Origin: Cloeon dipterum
Lineage: Eukaryota > Arthropoda > Insecta > Ephemeroptera > Baetidae
Assembly: GCF_949628265.1 (NCBI RefSeq)
Contig: NC_088786.1
Location: 11,966,001 to 12,030,000 of the forward strand
DNA: 64,000 nt
Direction of reading: 5' to 3'
Shown here: positions 23,361 through 36,470 of the stretch, in pieces
Numbering within the stretch: the stretch's first letter is position 1
Layout of the letters: each line of letters starts with the position of its first letter
The notes under the pieces: generated by a model
Seen by the model: the letters and a program-made list of their open reading frames with translations, nothing else
Told to the model about the DNA's origin: nothing
The model's database searches: none
Made by a program: the position numbers and the translations under genes

Positions 23361-25120
23361 ACGGCAGCTGCAACTTCCACTTTAATCACACTCTGGAACT
23401 TAAAAAGCCATTGTTATTTCTGCGAATCTGGTTGAAAAATTGAAGTAGGTGTACATACAAGACAGTATTTGGCAGAACAAGAGACCCATTAATTAATGAT
23501 ACTTAACCGTACAAGCCACAAAAAAAAAACAACCACACATTGCCATGATAAAATCAGATTAATTTTTATACACGGCTACAGACTCACACTGACACACATT
23601 TAATTTTATACACATCGTCCGCAGAGAGGGCTTAATTGAAGAGAAGAAAAGTTGAGAACATTCAAATTCTAACGTGGCTTGCTAATGGTACAACTTAGAC
23701 TGTCAAGTCATTGCGCCAACTGCAATGGCACGAATGTGAAAGCGCGCGCACCTCCAACACTGCGTCGGTACCAATTTTCGCGATTGACGTTGGTGCAAAG
23801 AATTGTAAAACTGCTAGATATGTAAATTTATTTTTGTATAATCTGGTGAGGAGAGCGACCCCGCTCGGCCTAGGAGTGAACAAAAGCACAATTTGCCCGA
23901 CAGGCGTTTCTCGATCATTTTGTGCAATTTCCGTCGACCATCTCATCAAAGCCCTTGGACCTCGCACCAAATTTTCGACGCGCCTGTCCGCCATCTGAAT
24001 CTGTCAAGCTGGCGTCGCTGGGCCTTTCCTCACCTTGAGAGTGTAATATACAAAGTCTTTCTCCCGTTTGAGTGAACCAACCAGTGGCAAATGCATGATT
24101 TATGTCGGTTGGTCTCTTGACAAGCAACCGAGGGAGACAACTCGATGGAGTTTAAACCGGACTGATTGAAAGGGACTCCTGTTGAACCACAAGATAGAAA
24201 ATGAGTGAAAAAGTGCGTCAAGACTGTTAAATAACTGGACTCCTTTGCGAGAGAAAACTATGAACGGGCGCAAGTGTGGCAGAAGATGCTGAGTGGGAGA
24301 ATGCAAGCGTGAATTTTCTTTGTGATGGAAGAGCTACCATCTTGTGATCTGGGCCCGAAAATTCAATAAGGGCCATCGCCGATTGTTAAAGTATTCCCGT
24401 GGAAAGTAGCGGCCACGGTTGATGGCGATAATGAGGTGCTCTTGTCGGTCGGCGATTTTGAACATCTTAAAAGAGCCGAAAATTTATGATTTACTGGTAA
24501 AAACTGCGATCAGTACCTGTACTCGACCAAGAGGTCCCAAGGCAAATACCTAAAATTTGTTTCTTACAAATTTGAAGCCTTATTTCATTGTCTCGTCGAT
24601 GAAGCGTATTTTTCAACAAAAAATTCAACCAGTCAAAGCAGTGCACTGGAGATAAAGACTCAATCGTGTGTGTGGCCCTATACGATTGAATCAAACTTAA
24701 ATTAATTTTTCCTTAATTATTAAATTGATGTTATTGACAAAATATTCTAAATTAGGGCCACTGGGGTATTTCTCATCCACAATTTGTTAGCAGGAGGGTT
24801 ATCATTTTATTTCCTGAACAATTTGTTTCAAGACTTCAAAATTGTACCATTTTTTGAAAGTTAAAAAAGTTATATTTGGCAACATTCCAACATATTTTTG
24901 CTTCGAAATACCGAAAACAGGAAAAAAAGAAAAAAATTAGCTTCTATGTGAAGAGCAAAATGCTTCACTCATAAAATTATCTTCTATGTTTTACATCAGA
25001 ATATTCGCATGTGATATTTTATGCAAGAAATGTTTATGGTGTCAAGCTGGCCATTACTTCCATGACATCTGAATATTGGCAAGAAAATTAAATTGCTCTT
25101 TACATATAACCTACTCCACT
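23361..25120. other. 3' UTR of me31B and convergent spacer to Vps52
   Basis: About 1.8 kb with no supported gene. The first part must be the me31B 3' UTR, but no clear AATAAA is seen soon after the stop. The second part holds the 3' UTR of the convergent Vps52 gene. Short opposed open frames at 23.7-24.3 kb have no family resemblance. Confidence 0.45.
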
Positions 25121-25123
25121 GTT

Positions 25124-25129
25124 TTTATT
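25124..25129 (-). terminator. Candidate poly(A) signal of Vps52
   Basis: Minus-strand AATAAA about 360 bases after the Vps52 stop codon. Another occurs near 24806, so the true end is uncertain. Confidence 0.4.
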
Positions 25130-25485
25130 CTAATCCTCAGGTAAACATAACTTGTGATAGCAAATTGCTCTATCAACAGCTATGCATATTAATATTGTTA
25201 AAAATACTCTATAAAATGCAACTGTTTAATTTCTATTCAATTTATGTGTAGCCTTTTGATAATCAAAACTCAGAAATCATGGAATAGGGATCAAGTTTAA
25301 TGTTTACATTAGGGAAAGTCCCCATTACAAGCAAAATTTCAATAATATTCACTTCATTCCACTAAACAACTGAAATTGGATTCGCTATCACAGTTAAGTA
25401 TGACAGTCAAGTTCTTTCTATTTGGCCCACAACAATAACAATGATCATAATATCATCAGTGTGCATTTGGAATGGGGATGAAGTT

Positions 25486-26899
25486 TCATGACTTAAGGTT
25501 GTCAGACCAGAAATTAGTTTTATATTTCTTGATCTCGACCATCAGCTGGTGTTTGTTTGCAAGGGTAGCCTGCGCAGAGGGTGGCAGGACTGCATACAGG
25601 CGTTGGTGGTACGTCACCAGGGTGGTCAGCGTAAGCTGAAGCAGTTGCGAACCTGTCAAGAGACTCGGGAAGGAGGACAATACCTGAAAATAAAATGTTT
25701 ACAAATGAAAAGTTATTCTCTTGGAAGTAAAGTGGTGTTCAAACCTCTTGGCTCAGCTTTTCAAGGGCGCCCCGCCAACATACTGAGAACTTGTGAGCAA
25801 TGTCCATGCACTTGGTCTCCTGCTGGCGCAATTGGTCGGCCTGGCCCTTTGCCGCTAACGCTTCTCCCTCCTTCACAAACTGCATCACAGCGCCAAAATG
25901 GGGACGGAGCACCTCTTCCACGTACTCAGCACTTCTCTGACTCAGGTGCTCCTGTGAGATTGAAAACAAATTTTGGCTTTAATTAGTTTTAAAAGAAATG
26001 GCTTGTTTTCAAATTGAGGGAAATATGTTAGGCCTTATTCTCCTAATTAAAGTTTCAGCTGTGTATTCTGATATTTTTTAGGCACTTGGCTCAAATTGAA
26101 AATATAAAATTCTTGCAGAACTACTTTATACTGTAGCAATGAGGGGACATTAAAATGTTTAATCACAGCCACACAAAATTATTTCGAATAATAAATTATT
26201 CTTGGGCTCTATTCTTCTAGAGAAACTGAATTATGAAATTTTTGCTCTCCAAGCCAGCATTTTTAAACTTTTAAGTTTGCGTAGTGAATTAAATTTTAAA
26301 TTGTATTTCAAGACTAAATTTTACATACCTGGAATCCTATGATCTCCCTCTTTGGCTCCTCCCTAGCGGCAGTGTCCTTTGCGGTGGCACCCTGCTCCCT
26401 CGAGTGCTCGGCGTGCACGCTAAGGATGAGGTCCAGGTTATTGATGAGGAAAACGAGCTGCTCCTTGCGCTGCGGAAAGGCAGCCGCGATACGCAGCAGC
26501 ATGCACTCGACCTCTTCAGACAGCTGCGACATGAGCCTATGCACTGACTCCGGAGGCGGCGTTTCACTCATGAACTCCATGGCAGCGCTGAACTCGGCAA
26601 AGCGGCGCGTGATGTAGTGTGGACGCAGCTCGCGGTTGAACTTGCTTGTGTCCAGCTGTTTGACGCTCTGGACGTGCAGACGCAGCACGTGCTCCAGACG
26701 CGGCCAGATGAATGCAAGTAGTGCTGACCAGTGCGTGTCCAATGCAGCGATTGACCTGGGATTTAATATTAGAATGATGTTACATATCTCAAATTCTCGA
26801 TAATCCTTGCTCCATAAATTTTTGAATAGTGACCATTTTTGACATCATTTTCACGTAGGAAAGGATTAATTAATTAGCATTTTTTATTAATATTATTAG

Positions 26900-26931
<32 letters not shown>

Positions 26932-29031
26932 TATATACGTGTGTGTTCAACAGAGGCCCTCAGCATGCCATGATATTTAATTAGACAAGTAGATGTTTTT
27001 CTCCGTGAATAAATATGAGAAATACAGATAACTATTTTCAGATATTTAAAATATAAATAATCCAACAAACGTGTGCATTTCAAATTTATTTTGATGAAAA
27101 TGAGAAGAAATTTTCCAAATGTAAAATATCTGGCCAGCATCATATAGCAAAGTATTTATCAATCCCAGAAACATGCAGAAGAGACTAAAACTCAGGTTTA
27201 TTTTGTGATGGAATTTTTCAAGTTAAAAATACCTTTCTTGGCAGATGCTCTTGTACTTGAGACAAATGTTAGCACACACCATCAGTCCAATGGCGTCATA
27301 TGAGTCGGCCGCGTAGTTGTCCAGGTTCTTCTGCAGCATTCCAAGGGTCATACCAAGCACCTGGTTGAACATGTCGAGCGCAGCGTTGCCCTGCACCACG
27401 AAGAACTCCTTCAGGAAGATGAACTCGCGGCAACCATTTTCTAGCAGCGCGAACTGAACGCTACGGAAGATAATTTCGTATGGCAGTTTGTTGCCAGCCG
27501 CGTGGGGCACAATGATGGGTGCCTTGAGCCCCGCGCCCAGCACCTCGCCGCGCGTCCCCAGACTGAAGACGGCGCCCCTGTTCTTCAGGCTTGTACGACT
27601 TTGGAACAAGCCACCGCGGGCTACGTTTTCTGACACGCCCATCAGATCATCCTGCCCGTAAACAAAAATTACTTTGTGGCCTTTAAAAAGTTCTTAGATT
27701 TATTTACGAAAAAATACAAAAATAAAGTAAGGTTGTGTCATTTTTTTACTTTCTAAGAGAAAATAAAGATATCATAGATCTTACCTATTAGCCTGAAAAT
27801 TTAAGTTTTTGCTAAAATTACCTTGCTAGGGTTGTCGTCATACTGTAGTTTCATTAGTCGTGAAATGTATGCCTTGAAGTAGGAGTAATAAACCTTGCCC
27901 ATAGTTTCTATATACTCGACGCAAACTTCCTGAGCAGCGCTCCTCTCATTAGCCAGCAAAAACTCGTAGAAAATTTTATACTTGCTCAGCAAATTATCCT
28001 GAGGAACCTGCAAACAAAAATTTTGAACAGCATATTTTGTAAGGATTTAAACTATGAAATATTTTAAGTAGATGTACCTGGAAGTTTGCCATGGACTTGC
28101 GTAGTTTGAAGACCTGCTCAAGCAAGAAGACGCGCACCTTAGTCACAGCCTTGACTCTGAGGTGCTCCAAAGGATCCCGAACGTCAAGGACGGAACGGGA
28201 GTCGCGGTAGCTCTGCTCTTTTGCAAAGCTTGTTTTGTGGCCGAGTTCTCGCAGAGCAGATCCGAATTCAGGCTCCGTGACAGATGCATCACAGATGCTG
28301 GATATTAACTGTTCCGAAACGGTGATGTCGTCCACAAACTGGCTGAGGGTTGCCCTGACGGCCAGTCGGTTGCTCAGCTGTTTGGTCATCTCGGCCGATC
28401 GCCGCTGCAGCTGCACCATCTCGGTATTTATGCTGCTCAAGTGAGTTTGGAATCCCTGGAAAATTAATTTATACATTAATCATGGATCTCAAGTAGTATG
28501 AACGATTGCAAAAAATATAATTTTAACAGTCACCTCCAAAATGCCCTCCATTCGCTCAAGAATGTTGTCGCAGTCTGAAATCTGATTATGCAGGCTGGCA
28601 ATATTTGCGCTCTCTTTGATGTAGTCTTCGATTGAATGGTTCTCAGCGCGCAGCAGATCGCCCTCAACCTGTTTGCAGTAACTAAAAAAGGGCAAAAAGT
28701 TAATCTGGAAAAATTCCGGTAGTAGAGGAATAATAATACATACCGGCGAAGATCCATGCCTGATTGCAGGATCTTCTGGAGGACCTCATCGTCCAGGGCA
28801 GAGTGATCTGTCTGTGTTGAATCTTCTTCGACTCTTTCACCGCTTACACTCGTCTCCTATAAGAAAATGTGTGATCAAATTGATAATTACTGACATTCCC
28901 TACAAGAACAATAACACTTTAAAGGCAACACAATATTATATATTATATGTATTATATAAAATAAATGTGTGATGGAAAAATGAAAATATAATACAAGCTA
29001 CTTTTTGAGAAACTAAAACAAAACTCACCAT
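25486..29031 (-). CDS. Vps52: Vps52, subunit of the GARP/EARP tethering complexes
   Basis: Vps52 with Vps51, Vps53 and Vps54 (or Vps50) tethers endosome-derived vesicles at the trans-Golgi network or recycling endosomes. Exons: 29031-29029, 28856-28744, 28681-28534, 28455-28078, 28007-27822, 27651-27233, 26755-26329, 25951-25745, 25683-25486; total 692 aa, close to the usual 700 or so. Recognisable blocks include LLSKYKIFYEFLLANER, SYFKAYISRLMKLQY, GTRG, YDAIGLMVCANI, RPHYITRRFAEFSAA, RKEQLVFLINN, and the C-terminal HHQLMVE-like KHQLMVEIKKYK. The N-terminal half is coiled coil, as in other tethering subunits. The start codon alone forms the first coding exon (ATG|GTGAGT), which makes the start the least certain part; the second exon joined to it reads E-T-S-V in frame. 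It shares a 343-base head-to-head promoter with the BLOC1S1 gene. Confidence 0.93.
26900..26927. repeat. (AT)n microsatellite in a Vps52 intron
   Basis: An uninterrupted TA dinucleotide run of about 28 bases in the intron between the exons at 27651-27233 and 26755-26329. No further significance is visible. Confidence 0.85.
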
Positions 29032-29374
29032 CGCTGATTGGGGTAATTTACAGATTGAGGTGATGATAAATTTCAGAACGAGATAATCATTGTTTTATGA
29101 TTATAATGTTTCTCATCCAGGTTCTCTCCTGGTTCTCTCTTGCCTGCTCTTGAAAAGACTATGGAGCTTTGTTCATGTTTAGTTCATGTCGACGGCTGGC
29201 ATTACTTACAATAAATATCTCTGTCGTGCAAATAAGACGTCTATGTGCACTGAAATCAGATGACGTTGTCGTGCCCCGCCCCTCTTTTCTAAACAGCTGC
29301 TCTTGATTCCGACTCGGAGTCAAGTCAATCGTCGATCTATTTATTTGCACAAATTCTATAGATTTTCCTGAAAA
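29032..29374. promoter_or_regulatory. Shared divergent promoter of Vps52 and BLOC1S1
   Basis: Only 343 bases lie between the two start codons, which face away from each other, so both leaders and the core promoter must fit here. No TATA box is obvious in a convincing position. The arrangement suggests a bidirectional promoter serving two endolysosomal trafficking genes. Confidence 0.6.
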
Positions 29375-30172
29375 ATGCTGTCCGCAGTGCTTAAAGAGCA
29401 CCAAGCGAGGCAACAGGGCCGAAAGGAACAACAAGGTTCTCATTTTTAACTGTATGAATTTGATGCAAATTGCGTTTTTCAAGTTTCATTCCTTTTGAGT
29501 TGATGATTTCATCTTGCTCAAAAACAATGTAAAAATTCTGTTAGTTAGACTTTAGTATTACATATTGCATGAGCAATAATAGTACAAAATATGCAAGTTT
29601 GTATAGTATAAATCTGGTCGCATTATTTGTTTCAGAGCTGAAAAGGAAGGAAGCTATAAAAGCCTCTAATGACCTGACTCAGGCACTTGTCGACCACCTC
29701 AATGTTGGGTAAAATGAAAAATTTCTTGTCATTATTATTTTCATGGAAAAATGAAATAATGTGTCAAGTTTCCGGTTATTGAAATTTCATTTATATCAAT
29801 TGAGATACTTCCTGTGCGATATATATACTGTTAGCATGAAAATAAAAAATAAAAGATTTTTTACTTACAAAAGTCAGAACAACAGATAATTAATTTATTG
29901 AATTAAAATGCGTTGTTAAATAAAAGTTTGCTTCGTTTTGCTTCAGGGTGGCGCAGGCTTACCTGAACCAGAAGAGACTGGACACTGAGGCAAAGCACCT
30001 GCACCACAACGCAACCACCTTTGCCAAGCAGACGCAGCAGTGGTTCCTGCTGGTGCAGAACTTCAGCAGCGCGCTCAAGGAGATTGGAGACGTCGAGAAC
30101 TGGGCAAAGAGCATCGAGGGCGATATGCGACTTGTGTCCAGCTCGGTCGAGTACGCCTACAAGGGTACTTAG
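29375..30172 (+). CDS. Blos1: BLOC1S1/GCN5L1, subunit of BLOC-1 and BORC
   Basis: Small helical subunit shared by BLOC-1 (biogenesis of lysosome-related organelles) and BORC (lysosome positioning). Exons: 29375-29435, 29636-29708, 29947-30172; total 119 aa against about 125 in human. It starts MLSAVLKEHQ and carries the family signatures LVDHLNVGVAQAY, FAKQTQQW and ALKEIGDVENWAKSIE, ending V-E-Y-A-Y-K-G-T. No domain is missing. The start fits the family N terminus exactly. The gene lies head to head with Vps52, and a poly(A) signal (AATAAA, 30555-30560) follows on the same strand. Confidence 0.95.
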
Positions 30173-30554
30173 ATTTCAGAGCGCCGACTGAGAAAAGGAA
30201 ATCCAGGGTTTTCACTTGGGCCTAATGTGTGTTTCGCAGGTGTGTTCGAAGATGAATGAATGGGTGAATCTCCAACCGGATGGGTTGAGTTTTTGTTTGT
30301 TTGGCTGCGAAAAGGCCCACTGTGAATTTTGGCTGTGCCTGATTATTTTTTATTTCAGTTTTTTTCGTGCCCGATCTGAATTTGTGGCTATTTTAATTTT
30401 GCTACATTTATGTTTGATATAACTTTGGAGTTTCAATATTAAGATTAAATTCTGACAAAAATTATTTTTTACTGAAACTGGAGACATTAAAGAAGTAGAA
30501 ACAATAACAATAATTGTTATCTTTCGTTTTTGCTGAAATCTGTGCTAGAAAACG

Positions 30555-30560
30555 AATAAA
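30555..30560 (+). terminator. Poly(A) signal of BLOC1S1
   Basis: AATAAA about 380 bases after the BLOC1S1 stop codon, the first canonical signal on this strand. Confidence 0.5.
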
Positions 30561-30599
30561 AAGATCTCTTGAACTCAAGCAGCAAATGACTTTTCCTTC

Positions 30600-33500
30600 C
30601 CCTGGGGAAATATCCTTGTTCCGTTTGCTATTTCTGCCGAATGCGCGAACGCATTGATCCACATTTGAACTGCACGCCCTGGTGTGTCATTATATTAAAA
30701 TACTGTTGGCGAGCGTACATTAGCGAGCTAGAGCGCTCGTTATCAATCATAATTACAAGTCGCCGGGAACCGCAACTCTCTTGGCGCATGGCGGGGAGTG
30801 ATGCTCTCTCACAACGCGATGCAGCCTGCGCCAGGCCAATCAACAGCACATGGTTCCTGGAATTCCGCTCGTCTGCTTCAATCTGCTCAATTTTCCTCGG
30901 GTAGCGGAAAAATTAGCACCAACGTGAGAAGATGTTTCTGCTGTTTGAAAAACAATTTGAAGAAATTTACAAAAGCCTGAAATTTTGACTTTTTGGAATA
31001 TAAAAACAAGCTGTTTTTGGAGCAAAAAAATTTTTTGGAAATTTCCTTCGATGTGAGAACAATCGTACATAATAATGATAAAAGGAAATTTATATTATAA
31101 CATCCGGTTATTATTTAAAACAACATTTACACTGGCTAAAATTAGTAACTGGAAATTCGATTTCAAATATTCTACTCCCTTCGGTTTATCCAACTTGACA
31201 ACTCTTTTTTCAATATTGAACTCGTTCTTCTTTTTCACTCTCAGCCGTTTTCCTATCTCACAGAACACAAAAAATCCATTCATAATAGGCTAATATGTTT
31301 GCCAGAGCACGCCTTTCGCGAATTCGCGAGAAGGCTGTGATTATCGACGACGGTGATAATAACGTGTTTTGTATGTGCGCAGCGGCAAAAGGGCAATAGC
31401 GCGGAACATCGCCTGCAGCGAGTCGACAAGTTGATTCATTTCATCTGAATTTTTCATTTCATATTATATGGTGCTCTCGCGGTTCTTATTATGCTTATTA
31501 TTATACAGCAGGCGCCGTAGAGATCCAACCGGCAGCTAATCAGCCTATAGACACTCGCTGTGCCGAGCAGGAAAATTGAAAACTACACTGCTGGAAAAAA
31601 CAAAACAACTAATCTCGTTGGAATGCCTACGGAGTGAGGAGAATTATGCTTCATTAATCACCAAATTGCGCACTTTCTTTTAATTAAAAATGGAAAAGGG
31701 AATCACAAGAAAATATTGGAAAACCCGCATTTCACTTTGATCTCTTGCTTGTCGATGAATTAGAAACCAGAGAGGATTTCCAACCATTTAAAATAATAAA
31801 AAAATCTCCTAAATATAATTGGTTCTCAAAATTAATTTAAAGTTCTTCAAGTATCTTGAGAATTTTATTCTTATAAAAATGAGGAATCCACAATTTCAAT
31901 GTTCATAATATTCCTAATATTTATTGTTAACAGTTTTGATTAATTTAAAAATTATATTTTACTTTTCACTTACAAATTCTACTATTTATAACTAATGAAA
32001 CGTTAAATGCCAATACCCAATCGTGGCACTGATAAAATCTAAATAGGAAAACAATAAAACCAAATGCAAAGACAGGGTTGACATGGGACAAGTTCAGTTA
32101 AGCCGATCACGCGTTCACCGACCGCAACTAAGACAATGGAATGTTAAATTTCATTTGAAAAGTAACGCCAGAAGCCTCATTAAAAGTGTTTACACGATTT
32201 TTCGAGGTGTGTGCGTGTGTTTGTCACCGGTTTAGTGATTGGCAGCTATTTTGAAAATTCCCGGCGCTGCCAAGAAAATTTGCATTTGACCCAGTAACGG
32301 TGGCGGGGACGCTCATCGGCGGCGATTGCATCTCCTAAGGCGGACAACACTGACGGCGTTCATCCACAGTCGACCGCACGCGTGCAGACCATTCACACAT
32401 TCTCACTCTCCACGCACCGAGTCAAGTACGACCGTCCACCCCGGAACGGTAAGTTGCATTTCTCACAGCCATTTTCCAGCGAAATTCGTGGTTTTCTGCT
32501 CAGACCCCCTTAATTGTCCAAAGATGAATATTGGCATTAAATGCTAAAATTCTTAAATGGCATAGTTCTCAAATCGGTTTATTGCTCTTGAACTTTCCGG
32601 TCACTAGCGTCTATTGACAAATTGCTGTTTTTATTATATTATAGACAGAAACAAAATAGTTATTAAAACCATGCCATAAAATTTTTATAAGCTGTTTGTT
32701 AAATTAAATCATAACCTCATTTGTATTCGAGTTTTGCAATATTTAATTAAGGTTGTTGCTCTGTAATAATTACGTTTAAGAATATTAGCTTAAGGAAGAT
32801 AGACAAAATTGTAAATTTTCTCATGATTAGGGCAAAAGAGGCAGCCAAAACCAAGTACAGCATAATACGTTTTAATAGCAAAAATGTAAAAATACACTCG
32901 AAGGAAAATTAAAAAGGGCGTGCAGAAAAAAAAGCCTTTTTGTCATATAAATTTTACTTTGCTAGCAATGAAGACAAAGTTGTATAATTTCACCTCCGTT
33001 GGAATAATTTATGTTCATAATAAACTGGAAAGAAAAGTGAAGGTTTTTGAAACAGAAGTGCGGAATTCGAATCGGAATCTCTCAAAAACAACCACGTGAT
33101 TCTGCCCCTTAACGGAACTCTGCGCTGTCTGCTGTTTGTTCCACCTTGCTTGGTGTTAGCACATTAATGGAATAAATTACCATGCCAAAAGCACAACAAA
33201 ACCTTTCCTGCACCCTAAATCTCGGTGCTTGGCACTCTTCGATCATCAGAGGTAAAAGCCGGTCAGGTCATTAGCAATTCTGGGAGCGTTTGGCGCGCAT
33301 TCCTTTTGTCTCGAGACCACCAATTGGCACCTCTAGGTCGTATAGCTTCTATGCAAATTTATGCGTATTATATTGTTTGCGAAAAGAGGGTTTGGTTTCC
33401 ATGCATTATCATCCATTGTGAATTATGTTACGGTTTCAAAGCTAGCAAATCTCTAAATCACACCAAGCTATGCACGTGAATGAATGCAATACTTGAGATA

Positions 33501-36470
33501 CGAACCAGCTCGTTAAGCTGTTATTTATGCAAGTCGCGATTTTAAACAGACACGCGTGCGTGTTTATTTTGGGGATCGCAAATTGCTCGTCTGGACGCGA
33601 TAATTTTCACGCCACGCACCAAAAATAATCAAAATCACCAGCGAAAATAGAAACGACAGCTGCTCATCTCTCGCGAAAATATTAGCAGATTTCATTCACT
33701 TGAATTTCTTTCCTCCTGCTATACCACCGGACCGATTTTCGGTTGAGACCACAAAGGAAAAAAATGTGGATGGCTAGATTTGCGGAGGTCAGCGAGAATT
33801 CTTGATCTTGCGGCCAGCGGAGTCGCAGGCTGGATGGATCCAACGGTATCCAGTTAGCCCCGCCGAGCAAAGCACAGGTCGTTTGATTTTGCTGTCAGAT
33901 TAATCCCAGCCAAACCAGAGGAGGAGAGGTCAGAAATTCGCGCGGATTATTTATGTGTTCATTCCTAGTCAAAATGATGATACAAACAAACAGTCAAATT
34001 GATGGCTAATTCGTTTGCAGTTGGTATTGTCTGTTCAATTCACGCTGACGAAACATGTGTACTTATTAGTAAAAACAAATAAAATTTCTCTTCCTTAACT
34101 TAAGATAATGGTGAGCTTTGTTGTTTGCTTGTGATGAAGAAATCAATTAAGTCGTTAAGGTTTGATTGCAAACAAAGGCGAAGAATTATTGACGCTGCAA
34201 AAAATGCAATAAATCCTCTTCTCCTCTCCACTTGATCATCCATAAATCTTGAAATGTCATATTCTCGTTAGAGGACAAAAGACGGAAAATTTAATAGAAA
34301 AATGCTTTTTGCAAACGAGCGGGCTAATGTCGTGCATAATTCCATTTCAATTATCTGGTTCTCACAGCTCATTTGGCATTAAAAAGTTTTGGCGAGCGTT
34401 TCACGGTCGATTGACCTCGAATTGCAAGCGCCAAGAGGGCGGAAAACGAATTTTCAGCGCTCGATAAGCAGGTGCACCACTTGTGACACGTTGACACTCT
34501 TGCATGCATTAGCCTCGCGGGCGCCCAATATTTACTGATTGGGGCTCTGCATATTTATGGCGCTGAAAGTAGACAAAGAGTCCAATATCGACGCGGCTCA
34601 TTGTTTCTCTCTCTCTCTTTCTCTTGGGCGCTCTCGTTTCTTCTAATTGAAATTCACGGTAGCCGCGCACCGAGAGCAGCAAATTAATCGCGACGCAGGG
34701 GACAATGGCCGCCGAGCCAAATCACGCGCCCATAAGAGATATTTATGTAAATGACAATCAAGCACAATGCCAATTACCTTTGCGTGGCATCTGCTGGCGA
34801 CAAGTATGCGGAAGGCTCTCACGACTTTTCATGTTTTTAAAGTGCAAATTCCCGGCTGAATACTAATGGACGAATAGTCACACGCTGACCGAAAAAGGGC
34901 ACCGATTGCCTTTTTTGAGTCTGGTTAAGCCTGAGAGTTTTAACAAATTCATTTTCAAAGTTGGCTCTCTTCGTCTTAAGTCAAATTATAAATGGTGGAC
35001 ACGTCCTTAGCACAAAGGTCTTGAGTAAAAAAACAGTTCGTTTTCAAGAAGTCCTTTAAAACAAAATCAAAATTTCTGATTGAATGATTTTTTTATGGAA
35101 TTGGCTTTCTCAAATTATGATCGATTGAACTTGCTAGACGGCGTTTCCTCTGGTGGCAGAACTATAGAGAAACAATAGGAAGCCGTAACTTAATTACCAT
35201 TGTGGTTAAATCTCTTTTAATTGGCTGGCAAAATAAAAATAAACATTCGGTCTTGCCATTAGCAAATTCCGCGAATTTCTGCCTTGTATGAAATTACTGT
35301 ATGGCACCCACCATCATTAGAGCCAAGGTCCACGTTTCTATAATGTCACTTTCTGGCCAAATCTGTACCTTCCGCTCATGCATTTCCCGCGGTAGCACTT
35401 TTCTAATCAGCCCAATTTTTTTTTACACATTCCCTAATAACAACTGACATGACAGGGAACGGTATTTTTTACTGTTTGAAACTTTGGCCTGCTCAATCCG
35501 GCCAGGGTTTGTCAGACGCGAAATATACACATACGCGCGCGTGTGTGTCTCTGGGTCAAGAGTGCAGAAGCAGACGAGGCTCGGGAAGACCCCAGGCCCG
35601 CCGGACCGGTAGGACCGGCTTCGTTCAGCTGCTCATTACGAAATCCTCCTTCGGTTACATCACAACCAGTTCGCTCTGCCCACCGATCCTCTGCGTTCGC
35701 ATAATAATCGTCATTAAAGGTCTCATAAACACACGCACGCGGAGACTGAGCCGGCGTTCCGAAATAGCGGGATGCTGCAGGCCGGATTCTTACTTCTTAT
35801 ACCTGCTCAGTCAGTTACTGGGGCAGTCGTATCACAATCGAGAATCTCAACCTGCTAGGCCGAATTATATTTCGCAATGGTGTAATTGTACAGTAAGAGC
35901 TCTGAGTGCGACACGCAATTGGTTATGGAAGGAAAATGCCCTCGCCCATCACTTTGGGCGTCGTAAAAACGATTCAATTTCGGCCAGCAGGAATTTTAAG
36001 CAGGACAGGTTCATTGCTGTATTGCCAAGCAGGTGAAATATTTTGTGACGCAATAGTAGATGCTGAAGCAAAATTTAAAAAAAAAAATAGACGTTTAAGA
36101 TTTGATCCTCAGAAAACTTGTCTTAAATTCAACAAAAAAAGTAAATTTTTATCAGTTAAACCTGATATATTACTACGTCTTTTAAAATGGATTTTGAATA
36201 AAACAAATAACATGTCATTTGATATTGGTGAAGTAAGATTATGCGAGTGCTGATGCTGGATTACATTATTGTTGGGGCTGTGAAAAGATGAGCAGAACCA
36301 CAAAAAATCAAAACTATTAATTTTGCAAGATAAGGTCCACATTCTCATCAAATTCCATTTATCTCGGAAAATGGCACGAGAGCACGCAATTAGAAGCGCT
36401 CGTTTTTAGACAAAAAAAAAAAACAAAAAAAAAATACCCGCAGACCCTGACGACTTTTTAATTTCCTCAG
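30600..36470. other. 5.9-kb spacer without a recognised coding gene
   Basis: I find no open frame with family resemblance in this stretch. One block at about 32330-32448 looks like an untranslated first exon because it is moderately GC-rich and ends in a strong donor (GGAACG|GTAAGT). It could be spliced to the acceptor immediately before the ATG at 36471 and so be the leader of the DM4/DM12 gene. The open frame at 35449-36036 lacks coding features. No tRNA was recognised. A short CT-rich tract lies near 34603-34624. Confidence 0.45.
32330..32448 (+). other. Candidate untranslated first exon of the DM4/DM12 gene
   Basis: A CA- and CC-rich block ends in GGAACG|GTAAGTTG, a near-consensus donor. 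The ATG of the downstream gene at 36471 sits directly after a pyrimidine tract and CTCAG, so a spliced leader is expected. Pairing these two sites would give a 4-kb first intron. The left edge is a guess. Confidence 0.3.

Noticed and set aside
35449-36036. 195-codon open frame on the + strand in the large spacer
   Set aside because: Composition is mixed, there is no family resemblance, no start context and no splice partners; it has the look of a chance frame.
35906-36253. 115-codon + strand frame with a Lys-rich C-terminal half
   Set aside because: Low-complexity AT-rich translation without homology or splice context.
30600-36470. Search for tRNA, snRNA or CRISPR-like arrays in the large spacer and elsewhere
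   Set aside because: No B-box/cloverleaf pattern or regularly spaced repeat was seen by eye; CRISPR is not expected in a nuclear animal genome.
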